Assembly: GCA_019359415.1 (NCBI GenBank)
Contig: JAHHHH010000015.1
Location: 46,193 to 110,192, forward strand
Direction: 5' to 3'
Source: Iphinoe sp. HA4291-MV1
GTDB lineage: Bacteria; Cyanobacteriota; Cyanobacteriia; Cyanobacteriales; Nostocaceae
Length of the DNA stretch: 64,000 nucleotides
In this document: piece after piece, positions 18,460-27,948 of the stretch
Position numbering within the stretch: position 1 is the first letter of the stretch
How the letters are laid out: each line of letters begins with the position of its first letter
Program-made: the position numbers and the translations under genes
Notes under the pieces: model-generated
Told to the model about the DNA's origin: nothing
Databases searched by the model: none
The model's input: the letters and a program-made list of their open reading frames with translations, nothing else

Positions 18460-19416
18460 ATGAATTTGAAGCAAGAAATAAAATTGATAACTGGACATCC
18501 ACTCACTGGGGGGGATAAAAATAGCCTCATGACTGTAAGATTTCGTAACATTCTGACCTGGACAGTCTACCCTGGTGTCATGTTGATCGGTCTGATGATT
18601 TATTTTGGGCTGAAAAGTCATGGCATAAACGTATTCCTTAGTAGTTACGTAGCTACAGTCATTGCTGGAGTCGGTCTGATAACTTTTTTTGAACTTGTAC
18701 TTCCTTATCGGAAAGAGTGGTTGCCAAGTAGAAGCGACGTTGGAACTGATTTTATTTTTCTGATGTTGGTACAGGTATTACTCCCGAACCTTCTTTCCAT
18801 TTTATCAATGAGTTGGTTACTAGGATTTATCAAAAACAACAACTGGGACTTAGGTAATTTCTGGCCGCACAACTATCCTATCTGGATACAAATCTTGATT
18901 ATAATGTTTTCTAGTGATTTCTTGAGATATTGGTTACATCGTGCAGCTCATACATGGAGTTTTTTGTGGAGATTTCATGCTGTACATCACTCCGTTCAAA
19001 AATTATATTGGCTTAATGTTGGGAGATTTCATCCCTTAGAAAAAACGCTGCAACTTTTTACCGATACCTTGCCTTTCATTCTTCTTAGCGTATCCAAGGA
19101 AGTACTGGCACTTTATTCTGTTGTCTACTCAATTAAAGCATTTTTCCACCACAGCAATGTAGATGTAAAACTTGGTTGGTTGAATTACATCATAAATGGA
19201 CCTGAGCTACACCGCTGGCATCACTCTAGAACTATTCATGAATCAAACAATAATTACGGAAATCATGTAATAATTTGGGACATTATTTTCGGCACCTACT
19301 TTCTTCCTAAGGATAAAAACGTATCCGAGCTGGGTCTTTTAAATCGCAATTATCCAATGAGTTTTTTAAAACAGATGCAAGCTCCATTTATTCAAGATAT
19401 CGATATAGCTCAATGA
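18460..19416 (+). CDS. Fatty acid hydroxylase / sterol desaturase superfamily, copy 1
   Basis: A 318-residue integral membrane di-iron oxygenase. Three histidine clusters fit the family: HRAAH, HAVHHS and HRWHHS, plus FHHSN. About five hydrophobic segments flank them. Such enzymes hydroxylate or desaturate lipid chains; here the likely substrate is the acyl chain of the neighbouring FAAL/PKS product (inference). It is very similar to the next gene, with whole blocks identical (GLMIYFGLKSHGINVFLSSY), so the pair is a tandem duplication. The start ATG at 18460 lacks a strong ribosome site, and similarity with copy 2 begins only at about residue 20. It follows the PKS gene by about 180 bp. Confidence 0.87.
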   Translation: MNLKQEIKLITGHPLTGGDKNSLMTVRFRNILTWTVYPGVMLIGLMIYFGLKSHGINVFLSSYVATVIAGVGLITFFELVLPYRKEWLPSRSDVGTDFIFLMLVQVLLPNLLSILSMSWLLGFIKNNNWDLGNFWPHNYPIWIQILIIMFSSDFLRYWLHRAAHTWSFLWRFHAVHHSVQKLYWLNVGRFHPLEKTLQLFTDTLPFILLSVSKEVLALYSVVYSIKAFFHHSNVDVKLGWLNYIINGPELHRWHHSRTIHESNNNYGNHVIIWDIIFGTYFLPKDKNVSELGLLNRNYPMSFLKQMQAPFIQDIDIAQ

Positions 19417-19458
19417 CAATTCCTACTCGTCTAAACCTTCCATTACGAAACAGGGTAA

Positions 19459-20394
19459 TTGTTGAATATTTATACTTCAAAAATGGAGAAAAATAGCCTC
19501 GTGAATGTAAGATTTAGTGAAATTTTGACCTGGACAGTTTACCCAGGTGTTATGGCGATCGGTCTGATGATTTATTTTGGGCTGAAAAGTCATGGCATAA
19601 ACGTCTTCCTTAGTAGTTACGTAGCAACAATTATTGCAGGAGTAGGTCTAATAACTTTTTTTGAACTTGTACTTCCTTACCGTAAAGAGTGGTTGCCAAG
19701 TAGAAGCGATGTTGGAACTGATTTACTTTTTATGATATTGGTACAGGTACTACTCCCATACCTTCTTTCCATTTTATCAGTGAGTTTTTTGATCGGCTTT
19801 ATCAACAAGAATCATTGGAACTTAAGTGCTTTCTGGCCGCATAACTATCCCATCTGGATACAAATCTTGATTATGATATTGTCTGGTGATTTTTTCAGAT
19901 ACTGGTTACATCGTGCAGCTCATACATGGATTTGGTTATGGAGATTTCATGCCGTACATCACTCCGTCCACAATTTATATTGGCTTAATCTGGGGAGATT
20001 TCATCCCTTAGATAGAGCGCTGCAACTTTTTTGCGATAGCTTGCCCTTCATTTTTCTTAGTGTATCCAAGGAAGTAGTGGTACTTTACACTGTTATTTAC
20101 TCAATTAAAGGCTTTTTTCAGCACTGTAATGTAGACGTAAAACTTGGTTGGTTGAATTACATCATCAGTGGACCTGAGCTACATCGCTGGCATCACTCCA
20201 TAAAGATTCATGAATCAAACAATAATTATGGAAATTTTACAATAATTTGGGACATTCTTTTCGGCACTTACTTCCTTCCGAAGGAGCGAAAAGTATCCCA
20301 ACTAGGTCTTTTAAATCGCAATTACCCGATGAGTTTTTTGAAACAGATACAAGCTCCGTTTATTAAAGGTATCGATAAAGAGCAATTCTCGTAA
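19459..20394 (+). CDS. Fatty acid hydroxylase / sterol desaturase superfamily, copy 2
   Basis: A tandem paralogue of the preceding gene with the same order of histidine motifs: HRAAH, HAVHHS, HRWHHS. One difference near the third cluster is FQHCN instead of FHHSN. If both copies are active they may act at different chain positions. Membrane topology is like copy 1. The frame opens with TTG at 19459 behind AGGG, or with ATG at 19483 without a ribosome site; similarity to copy 1 starts just after the ATG. The gap from copy 1 is about 40 bp, so co-transcription is likely. Confidence 0.86.
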   Translation: MLNIYTSKMEKNSLVNVRFSEILTWTVYPGVMAIGLMIYFGLKSHGINVFLSSYVATIIAGVGLITFFELVLPYRKEWLPSRSDVGTDLLFMILVQVLLPYLLSILSVSFLIGFINKNHWNLSAFWPHNYPIWIQILIMILSGDFFRYWLHRAAHTWIWLWRFHAVHHSVHNLYWLNLGRFHPLDRALQLFCDSLPFIFLSVSKEVVVLYTVIYSIKGFFQHCNVDVKLGWLNYIISGPELHRWHHSIKIHESNNNYGNFTIIWDILFGTYFLPKERKVSQLGLLNRNYPMSFLKQIQAPFIKGIDKEQFS

Positions 20395-20464
20395 CTAATA
20401 GCTGTAAATTAAACAATAATTACGTCGTACCAACAATTGCCAATTTCTAATCCACAAAACATAA

Positions 20465-21580
20465 ATGGATTTGCAAAATTTGAACAATCCCAACAATCAT
20501 TTAAACTTTTCTGGAGGACCTGGAGCATTACCTGAATCAGTGCTAAATGCTACTCAAACTGCGATTATAAATGTGCCAGAAGTCGGCTTGTCATTGCTAG
20601 GCATCAGTCATCGCTCTGATTGGTTACGCAATGTACTAGATGAAACTGAAGAAAACTTGCGGAATTTACTCTCGATTCCGAAGAATTATCATGTTCTTTT
20701 TTTACAAGGGGGTAGTAGTCTACAGTTTTCAATGATACCCATGAATTTCTTACGTGGGAACAGAAAAGTTGCAGAGTATATTGTATCTGGTTATTGGAGT
20801 ATTAAGTCCGTACCTGAAGCCAGAAAAGAAGGGCAAGTGCAGGTAGTGTGGGATGGAGGAGATAGCAGTTATAAACGATTGCCGACAGCTGAGGAACTTG
20901 TACTTTCATCAGATGCAGCTTATCTACATTATGTCTCGAACGAAACGGTAGAGGGACTACAATTTTCCTATCTACCAGGCATAGCTGGTATACCGTTGAT
21001 TTGCGACATGTCTTCAGATTTTTTATCTCAACCTGTACCAGTTGAGCGTTACGCATTGATATACGCCCATGCACAAAAAAATCTTGGACCAGCAGGTGTA
21101 ACAGTGGTATTACTTCGAGATGATCTTGTTCACACAATTCCGTCTGGTCTACACAGTATGTTAGATTACCGTACCCATATTGTGGGTAAGTCAATTTACA
21201 ATACGCCGCCAGTATTTGCACTATACGTAATAATGTTAGTTACCCGTTGGCTACGGAAAGACATTGGTGGACTTGCTGCAATGGCGAAGATTAACGCAAC
21301 AAAAGCAGCGACTCTCTACAAAGTGCTTGATGAAAGCGGAGGGTTTTATCAAGGTCATGCTGTTCGAGAGTATCGCTCAGTTATGAATGTTGCTTTCCGA
21401 TTAGCTAACCGCGATCTAGAGCGTTTATTTCTCAAAACCGCAGTGGAAAACGGATTTTATGGGTTGGACGGACACCGTTCAATCGGAGGTTTGCGGGCAT
21501 CACTTTACAATGCAGTTACTCAGTCTGGAGTAGAGGCTTTAGCTGGATTTATGCATGACTTCCAGCAACGCTACGGTTAA
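20465..21580 (+). CDS. serC: Phosphoserine-aminotransferase-type PLP enzyme in the biosynthetic cluster
   Basis: A 371-residue class V aminotransferase of the SerC type. Family residues are present: NFSGGPGALP at the N-terminus, SHRS, GGSSLQF for phosphate binding, CDMSSD with the PLP-pyridine Asp, the Schiff-base Lys in AQKNLGPAG, and the C-terminal HRSIGGLRASLYNA with the substrate arginine. Length is normal. SerC converts 3-phosphohydroxypyruvate and glutamate to phosphoserine and 2-oxoglutarate. Its place between lipid hydroxylases and a FAAL suggests a cluster role: supplying serine or phosphoserine, or aminating a chain intermediate. It could also be the strain's housekeeping serC. A decayed fragment of a close copy lies at 13110. 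Confidence 0.88.
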   Translation: MDLQNLNNPNNHLNFSGGPGALPESVLNATQTAIINVPEVGLSLLGISHRSDWLRNVLDETEENLRNLLSIPKNYHVLFLQGGSSLQFSMIPMNFLRGNRKVAEYIVSGYWSIKSVPEARKEGQVQVVWDGGDSSYKRLPTAEELVLSSDAAYLHYVSNETVEGLQFSYLPGIAGIPLICDMSSDFLSQPVPVERYALIYAHAQKNLGPAGVTVVLLRDDLVHTIPSGLHSMLDYRTHIVGKSIYNTPPVFALYVIMLVTRWLRKDIGGLAAMAKINATKAATLYKVLDESGGFYQGHAVREYRSVMNVAFRLANRDLERLFLKTAVENGFYGLDGHRSIGGLRASLYNAVTQSGVEALAGFMHDFQQRYG

Positions 21581-21644
21581 AGCGATTCTATAGTATGCCA
21601 ATTATCACAAAACAACTACTTTAACTCTTTCAAGTACAAATACA

Positions 21645-23771
21645 GTGATCTATCACAATTTATTTTCAGCACATTCTCCACAAGAAGCAACTTTAGTTGA
21701 TTTGTTACGTTATAGGGCGCAACAACAACCAAACCATGTCCCATATACCTTTTTAGTAGATGGAGAAACAGAAAAAGTTAGCTTCACTTATGAAAAATTA
21801 GACCAAAAAGCACGCGCCATTGCGGCATTGCTTCAGAGCATGAAAGCTTTTGAAGAAAGAGTGCTGCTTCTCTACCCGCCCGGACTGGAATTCATTGCTG
21901 CTTTTTTTGGGGGTTTGTATGCGGGTGTAACTGTTGTACCCGTGTATCCACCACGAGGTAAACAGCGGATAACACGCGTACAAACTATTGCAAAAGACGC
22001 ACAAGCAACTTTTGCACTCACCACCTCATCTGTAATGACTAAATTGGGAGAAAGATTCAAAGAAGAACCAGAATTAGCAGCTTTGAAATGTATAATGACT
22101 GATGACATTGCCGAGAATTTAGCATATGATTGGTCTTTTCCTGAGATTACTAACAACTCACTAGCACTTCTCCAGTACACATCTGGTACGACAGGAAACC
22201 CGAAAGGGGTGATGGTGAATCATGACAATCTACTCTATAATTCTGCTTTAATTTATCAGGCTTTTGAGCATACACCTGACAGTCGAGGTGTTATTTGGCT
22301 TCCTCCTTACCACGATATGGGGTTGATTGGTGGAGTCCTGCAGCCTGTATATGGTAATTGCTCAGTTACACTGATGTCGCCAGAGTCTTTCCTACAAAAA
22401 CCTTTTCGCTGGCTAAAAACTATTTCCGACTATCAAGCAACTACCAGTGGTGGACCTAATTTTGCTTATGAGCTGTGTGTTGATAAGATTACTCCCGAAC
22501 AACGCAAACAGCTTGATTTGAGCAGTTGGGAGGTTGCTTTCAATGGTGCTGAACCTGTAAGAGCGGAAACTATTGAGAAGTTTTCAGTAACCTTTGCAGA
22601 TTGTGGCTTTAGAAGAAGTGCTTTTTACCCCTGCTATGGAATGGCAGAAACAACTTTGATTGTGTCTGGAGGTTTGAAAAAAGAGCCACCAGTGATTCGC
22701 TTTGTGCAAGATAAAGCGTTTAAGCAGAATCTGATTGTGACTACTACTAGCGAGTCAGAAGATGCTAGGGCGATTGTCGGTGTTGGTCATAGTAGCTTAG
22801 ACCAAAAAATTGTCATTGTTAACCCAGAATCATTAACTCGCTGTCCAGATGGAAAAATTGGAGAAATTTGGGTTGCAGGGCAGAGTGTGGCTGGTGGCTA
22901 CTGGAAGAAACCCGAAGAGACTCAACAGACATTTAATACCCAATTGCAAGACACAAAAGAAGAACCGTTTCTACGCAGCGGAGATTTAGGATTTTTACTC
23001 AATGGCGAACTATTTATCACAGGTCGCCTCAAAGATATGATGATTATTCGAGGGCAAAATCATTATCCCCAGGATATTGAATTAACAGTCCACAATAGTC
23101 ATCCCGCACTGCGAGCAAATTGTGGGGCAGCATTTTCTGTAGAGATAGAAGGTGTTGAGCAGTTAGTTATTACTCAAGAGATAGAACGTACTTACTTACG
23201 TCAATTGGATGTTGATGAGGTCGTTAAGACTATTCGTCAGGCAGTGTCAGAGCAGCACCAGTTACAAGTATATGCCATTGTGCTACTGAAGACAGCGAGT
23301 ATCCCGAAAACTTCTAGTGGTAAAGTTCAGCGTCACGCTTGTCGAGTTGGGTTTCTGGATAAAAGTTTGGATGTTGTCGGAGATTGGACTGCAAATCTTG
23401 AGCAAACAGACTTACAACAACTTCAAGCAGAAGTAGACGACCTTTGGGAACAAGTACATTCTTCAGATGTTAATTCAGATATTAATAAATTTGAGGCAGA
23501 TCAGGAATCATTCAAGCCAACTTTGACAGAAAAAGAAATCCAAACCTGGCTGATTTCTCATCTCGCCATGTACTTGAAAATACCTCCTGATGAGATAGAT
23601 ATTCAAGAACCTTTTACTGCATATGGTCTAGATTCAGCAGTGGCGGTCAGTATGACAGGTGAATTAGCTCAATTGATTGGCTGTGAACTGGGACTGACTC
23701 TTTTGTGGGAGTACCCCACCATCGAAACCCTAGCGCAGTATTTAGTAGAGGAATATAGCAATCCTATTTGA
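21645..23771 (+). CDS. Fatty acyl-AMP ligase fused to an acyl carrier protein (FAAL-ACP)
   Basis: A 708-residue didomain loading protein. The AMP-forming domain (about 15-575) has the P-loop LLQYTSGTTGNPKGVM, PPYHDMGLIGG, YGMAETT, RSGDLGF and GRLKDMMIIRGQNHYPQDIE, which are FAAL features. Lys in KTSSGKVQRH is the late catalytic lysine. The ACP (about 625-705) carries the phosphopantetheine serine in AYGLDSAVA. FAALs activate a free fatty acid as acyl-adenylate and pass it to an ACP, starting lipopeptide or polyketide assembly. The start is GTG at 21645 and gives the expected N-terminus. The gap from serC is about 60 bp. This gene is the clearest evidence that the cluster product begins with a fatty acid. 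Confidence 0.93.
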   Translation: MIYHNLFSAHSPQEATLVDLLRYRAQQQPNHVPYTFLVDGETEKVSFTYEKLDQKARAIAALLQSMKAFEERVLLLYPPGLEFIAAFFGGLYAGVTVVPVYPPRGKQRITRVQTIAKDAQATFALTTSSVMTKLGERFKEEPELAALKCIMTDDIAENLAYDWSFPEITNNSLALLQYTSGTTGNPKGVMVNHDNLLYNSALIYQAFEHTPDSRGVIWLPPYHDMGLIGGVLQPVYGNCSVTLMSPESFLQKPFRWLKTISDYQATTSGGPNFAYELCVDKITPEQRKQLDLSSWEVAFNGAEPVRAETIEKFSVTFADCGFRRSAFYPCYGMAETTLIVSGGLKKEPPVIRFVQDKAFKQNLIVTTTSESEDARAIVGVGHSSLDQKIVIVNPESLTRCPDGKIGEIWVAGQSVAGGYWKKPEETQQTFNTQLQDTKEEPFLRSGDLGFLLNGELFITGRLKDMMIIRGQNHYPQDIELTVHNSHPALRANCGAAFSVEIEGVEQLVITQEIERTYLRQLDVDEVVKTIRQAVSEQHQLQVYAIVLLKTASIPKTSSGKVQRHACRVGFLDKSLDVVGDWTANLEQTDLQQLQAEVDDLWEQVHSSDVNSDINKFEADQESFKPTLTEKEIQTWLISHLAMYLKIPPDEIDIQEPFTAYGLDSAVAVSMTGELAQLIGCELGLTLLWEYPTIETLAQYLVEEYSNPI

Positions 23772-23943
23772 GACCCGAACACAGGGGACAAGGATGATAA
23801 GGAAAATGTGTTTGTAACTAACTTGGGATTGCTATATCAATGAGATTGTGGATGAATTACTTGATAATATTTAGTAACAAAAGACAAGGTTTCTGTTCGC
23901 AGCCTCAATAATTTCCCGATTACCTTCAAGCAAACAAACCAAA

Positions 23944-24426
23944 ATGTTTTACCAACCTACTGATTTCAAATTTACAGAGAGCCTAGAATTAAACTGGCTG
24001 CTCATCAAAGATGAGTTAAATAGACTGCAACAAGGTAATTCTATGCCTTGGCAAAAAGAGTTTCTTTATAACAAAGGCTGGGATATTCTTAGTTTGTATT
24101 CTTTTGGTAAAAAAATAGAGCATAACTGCCGCTTGTGTCCAGAAACAACAAAATTAGTAGAATCTATTCCTGGAATGACCACGGCGACTTTTTCTTCCCT
24201 TGCACCAGGAACTCACATTGTTCCTCATAAGGGATATATAAACACTGTACTTCGTTGTCATTTGGGTTTAATTGTGCCTGATGACTGTTGGATACGGGTG
24301 GGGCATAAAACGAAAACCTGGGAAGAAGGTAAGTGCTTAGTTTTTGATGATACCTTTGAGCATGAAGTTTGGAATCGCAGCAATACCCCCAGAATAATTT
24401 TATTGATCGACTTTAAAAAAGTCTAA
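23944..24426 (+). CDS. Aspartyl/asparaginyl beta-hydroxylase-like 2OG-Fe(II) oxygenase
   Basis: A 160-residue protein with the core of the Asp/Asn beta-hydroxylase family. SSLAPGTHIVPHKGY carries the first iron histidine in PHKG. NTVLRCHLGL follows, then FDDTFEHEVWNRS with the second histidine. There is no membrane anchor, as is usual for bacterial versions in peptide or lipid clusters. It probably hydroxylates a carrier-bound or free amino acid or acyl unit using 2-oxoglutarate. It lies about 170 bp after the FAAL and 8 bp before the P450 gene, so it should be co-transcribed with the P450. Confidence 0.82.
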   Translation: MFYQPTDFKFTESLELNWLLIKDELNRLQQGNSMPWQKEFLYNKGWDILSLYSFGKKIEHNCRLCPETTKLVESIPGMTTATFSSLAPGTHIVPHKGYINTVLRCHLGLIVPDDCWIRVGHKTKTWEEGKCLVFDDTFEHEVWNRSNTPRIILLIDFKKV

Positions 24427-24434
24427 CTTTTTAT

Positions 24435-25703
24435 ATGAAAGAAGAAGCAATTAGTCCGAAAAACGACCAAACCATAAACTCAACAAAAGGAGTCAACTTC
24501 AATCTTTTCGATCCTAATTTTAACGCTAATCCTTATCCAACTTACCATCGCCTCCGCTCAGAAGATCCGGTACATCGATACTTTGTTGGAGGTGATTGGA
24601 TCGTTACCCGCTATGCCGATGTCAAAGCAGTTTTAAAAAGTGGTTGTGTTCGCACTGATGATAGACCAAAATCAATACAAGAAAGAAACAAATATCTCCA
24701 AGACAAGGAAAAAAATCTAAATACTCTTGCTTTTACCACCAGCCGATTTTTATTTTATATGAACCCACCAGACCATACCAGATTACGTGGGTTGGTGGGT
24801 AAAGGCTTTTCTTCTGTAGTTGTTGAGCGTATGCGTCCCCATATTCAGGAAATTGTGGATGAATTGCTTGACAAAGTTCGACACAAGGGGAGTATGGACA
24901 TTGTTGCCGATCTTGCCAGTCCACTTTCTGTGAATGTGATTAGTAGGCTGTTGGGAATACCAAAAGAAGCTCAACAGCAGCTTCATCAGTGGACTAATGT
25001 TTTGTCCCGAATTTTAGATCCACTGGTGTCACTAGAAGAATATAAAGCGATGAATAAAGCTACAGAAGAGATTCAGGAATATTTACGTACTCTGATTGCC
25101 GAACGAGAAAAAGATCCACAAGCAGACTTGATTAGTAATTTGATTGCAGCTAAAGAGCAAAATGATAGGTTAAGTCAAAAGGAACTATTGGCAATTTGCA
25201 CATTGTTATTTGGGGCAGGTGAAGAAACCACAGGAAATACAATAGGCAATGGAATGCTGGCATTGCTACAACACCCTAACCAAATAGAACAACTCAAAAG
25301 AGAACCAACAAAGATCCAAAGTGCTGTAGAAGAAATAATTCGCTACGATAGTGCAATTCAAATGTTAACCCGTATTGCTACTGATAATTTAGAAATAGGC
25401 AACCGAACAATAAAAGCAGGTGAAAAGATAGTTCTTTGCTTAGGAGCAGCGAACCGAGATCCAAAACAGTTTCCAGAACCCGACGAGTTAAATATTAATC
25501 GAGAACAGAATCAGCACGTTGCTTTTGCTGATAGTATTCATTATTGCTTGGGAGCTGCACTAGCACGCGTGGAAGCTCAAATTGCTATTAACACACTAAT
25601 TCAACAATTTCCTGATTTAAAGTTAGCTTCAAACAAGCTTGAGTGGAAAAAGAGTATAGTCATACGTGGCTTAAAAGCTCTACCTGTAAGTTTTACTGGC
25701 TAA
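24435..25703 (+). CDS. Cytochrome P450, intact copy
   Basis: A 422-residue soluble bacterial P450. The I-helix is FGAGEETTGN, ExxR is in EEIIRYDS, and the heme ligand lies in IHYCLGAALAR. The heme-loop consensus FGxGxHxC is altered to FADSIHYC, with both glycines replaced, which is unusual although the cysteine is present. Early motifs (NPPDHTRLRGLVGKGFSS) are normal. It probably oxidises the cluster product. The start ATG is 8 bp after the previous stop. A paralogue follows 42 bp downstream and shares long blocks, showing tandem duplication. Redox partners are not encoded here. Confidence 0.9.
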   Translation: MKEEAISPKNDQTINSTKGVNFNLFDPNFNANPYPTYHRLRSEDPVHRYFVGGDWIVTRYADVKAVLKSGCVRTDDRPKSIQERNKYLQDKEKNLNTLAFTTSRFLFYMNPPDHTRLRGLVGKGFSSVVVERMRPHIQEIVDELLDKVRHKGSMDIVADLASPLSVNVISRLLGIPKEAQQQLHQWTNVLSRILDPLVSLEEYKAMNKATEEIQEYLRTLIAEREKDPQADLISNLIAAKEQNDRLSQKELLAICTLLFGAGEETTGNTIGNGMLALLQHPNQIEQLKREPTKIQSAVEEIIRYDSAIQMLTRIATDNLEIGNRTIKAGEKIVLCLGAANRDPKQFPEPDELNINREQNQHVAFADSIHYCLGAALARVEAQIAINTLIQQFPDLKLASNKLEWKKSIVIRGLKALPVSFTG

Positions 25704-25745
25704 GTAATTTATATCAATTTTAGATATTTACAGGAGATGTGTGCA

Positions 25746-27190
25746 ATGGAGCAAATTGCTAATACAAATAAGGCTCAAAAATTAGGGATTGCAAAAGCTC
25801 TTAAATTCAATCCTTATGACCCAAAGTTTCAGGCAAATCCCTATCCCGTCTACCACCAACTCCGCTCTGTAGAACCAATACATCAGAGCTTCACGGGTAT
25901 GTGGGTAGTGACTCGCTATGCTGATGCTAAGGCAGTTTTGCGCGACTCTCGCTTTTGTGTTAATAAAATGCAAAAAAATGTTAAACATAAGAGCCATTCT
26001 CTAGAGCAGCGAGATTTCAATACACTTGCACAAGCGATTGATAAATGGTTAATATATTTAGACCCACCTGAACATACTAGGTTGCGAGGGCTAATTAGTA
26101 AAGCTTTTTCTTCTACAAGCATCAAATTTCTGCGTCCCCAAATTCAACAAATCACCGATGAATTGATTAGCAAAGTTCGGCACAAAGGTTTCATGGATGT
26201 TATATCCGATTTTGCTTGCCCATTACCTTGCAATGTCATTGCTGCAATACTAGGGGTACCTCTTGAAGATTGGTTTAAGCTATATCATTGGTCAGATGAA
26301 CTGTCTAATATCCCATATTCCGCACTTCAAAATGTATTATCTTACTTTTCAAGAATAATTTCTAATAATGCTCAAATTATTAAGTATTAATATTGAAAAT
26401 CATTGATAATTCGTGCTCTTTATTTAACCATTGTTAGCCAGATTTTGGAAATCTACGCGTATTACACGATGAAGTGCGGAAAGTGGGTAATATTTTAGAT
26501 CCGCTCAAGTCTCTGGAAGACTATGAGCAGATGAATAAAGTGGCACTAGAATTTACAGATTACTTTAAAAGCTTGATTGCACAACGTCAAAAAAGCCCGC
26601 AACAAGATTTGTTAAGTGCGTTGATTACAGTTAAAGAAGAAGATAACAAGCTAAGTGAAGAAGAAATTATATCTGTCTGTATGTTATTGTTCTTTGCTGG
26701 TGAAGAAACCACAGTGAATCTCATAAGTAACGGTATGCTTGCTCTATTGCGTCACCCACAGCAGATGCAGCAACTCAAGACACAACCAACACTCATCCAA
26801 AGTGCTGTGGAAGAAATGCTACGTTATGATAGCCCAATCCAAATCATTACACGAGTAGCGACTGAAGATGTTGATATAGATGGTATCACTATTCGATTTG
26901 GTGAGAAAGTTCTTGTGATTTTAGGCGCTGCAAATCGCGATCCTGCACAGTTTCCTGATCCAGATCGCTTCGATATTACACGAACTAATAATAGTCACTT
27001 AGCTTTTGTTGATGGTATCCACTATTGTTTGGGTGCAGTATTGGCGCGGATTGAAGCTGAAATTGCCATTAATACACTTGTGCAACAATTACCTGACCTG
27101 AAGCTATCACAAGATAAGCTTGAGTGGCGCAACAAGGTTGGTTCTCGCAGGCTAAAGGCTCTCCCTGTTATTTTTAAGTCATCAATTTAA
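25746..27190 (+). pseudogene. Second cytochrome P450, split by a 176-bp insertion
   Basis: The N-terminal part (ATG 25746 behind AGGAG, to about 26311) reads ANPYPVYHQLRS, DPPEHTRLRGLISKAFSS and HWSDELSNI, then runs into foreign sequence and a stop near 26388. The C-terminal part resumes after 26487 with ILDPLKSLEDYEQMNK, FFAGEETTVN, EEMLRYDS and FVDGIHYCLGAVLAR. Removing the insertion and one copy of the TAATAT duplication restores DELSNILDPLKSLEDY in one frame, aligned with the upstream P450 (SRILDPLVSLEEY). All catalytic motifs survive on the two pieces, so the interruption looks recent. The insertion plus duplication is 182 bp, not a multiple of three. Confidence 0.9.
26312..26487. mobile_element. 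176-bp MITE-like insertion with 18-bp terminal inverted repeats
   Basis: Left end CCCATATTCCGCACTTCA (26312-26329) and right end TGAAGTGCGGAAAGTGGG (26470-26487) are inverted repeats matching at 16 of 18 positions. TAATAT flanks the element on both sides (26306-26311 and 26488-26493) as a target duplication. The interior is AT-rich and has no coding capacity, so it must have been moved by a transposase encoded elsewhere. I cannot name the parent IS family. Confidence 0.88.
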
Positions 27191-27412
27191 TATAAAGCTA
27201 CAACCGAATGGCACGCTCGTTAAGTGCTCCTAACACCGTTTCACGAACTTCCCAGGTTGGGGCAATTCCTTCACTCTTTTTACCTCCCCCTTGCTCCCCC
27301 TGTATTACTCATGATGCTCCCTCAAGGCTGATGAATAGCTTTTTTATTTTCTGATAACATTCTATACTTGTGCTGCTAATGTTGCCTTTTTTTACACAAC
27401 AGGAAAAACGAT

Positions 27413-27790
27413 TTATGCTTGCACTTTTGAGTAACAAGCGTTCAGCAGAACACACTCAACTCCCTTTCTGGCGAATAGCTTAAACATACCGGAGAGTGCG
27501 TCCGCTTGCACAAACGCTATCTGCCCTGTTTCATCCTCCAGAATAATTCCATCTTCTCCAGTACCGTGTCCGCAAAAGTGAACAATCTGGGGCTGGCTGT
27601 CGAGAATTGCTCGATAAAAGTCGCGCGATCGCACTGCCCATTTTTGCTCTAGCTTGAACAGTTCTCGCTTATTTGCGCGTCGCAATCCCTCATCAATTTC
27701 CCGTACCTCTTCATCCAGTCGTAACTGAGAAGTCTTTCTTGGATTCGCCGCCAAGAGCAAAATTGTTTTGACACGCGTGTTTTCACTCAT
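27413..27790 (-). CDS. CHAT/caspase-like peptidase domain protein, C-terminally truncated
   Basis: A 125-residue protein starting MSENTRVKTILLLAANP, a common opening of cyanobacterial CHAT-type proteins. QPQIVHFCGHGTGEDGI holds the putative catalytic histidine and VECVLLNACYSK the cysteine. In intact relatives the sequence after NACYS continues for many residues through the rest of the caspase fold; here it stops five residues later (SKVQA). It is probably a truncated gene, or a minimal version. No effector or partner domain remains and the neighbours do not suggest a system. Confidence 0.72.
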   Translation of the reverse strand: MSENTRVKTILLLAANPRKTSQLRLDEEVREIDEGLRRANKRELFKLEQKWAVRSRDFYRAILDSQPQIVHFCGHGTGEDGIILEDETGQIAFVQADALSGMFKLFARKGVECVLLNACYSKVQA

Positions 27791-27948
27791 AGCGGGAGTA
27801 CGGTGAGAGTATTATACCTTTATGATTGACAAATTGAATGATTTGTGGTGAATGCACAAAGTCAGCACAGTAAAAATTTTTGCTGATACTTATATATCAT
27901 TCTATAGATGAAACCAAAATTAACTTATGCACAATTGAAGTGAACCCA

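Noticed and set aside
20465-23771. Assignment to hapalosin-, puwainaphycin- or nocuolin-type clusters
   Set aside because: FAAL loading is shared, but the SerC gene, the hydroxylase pair and the KS-AT-ACP-C protein do not fit what I recall of those pathways; no specific match can be claimed.
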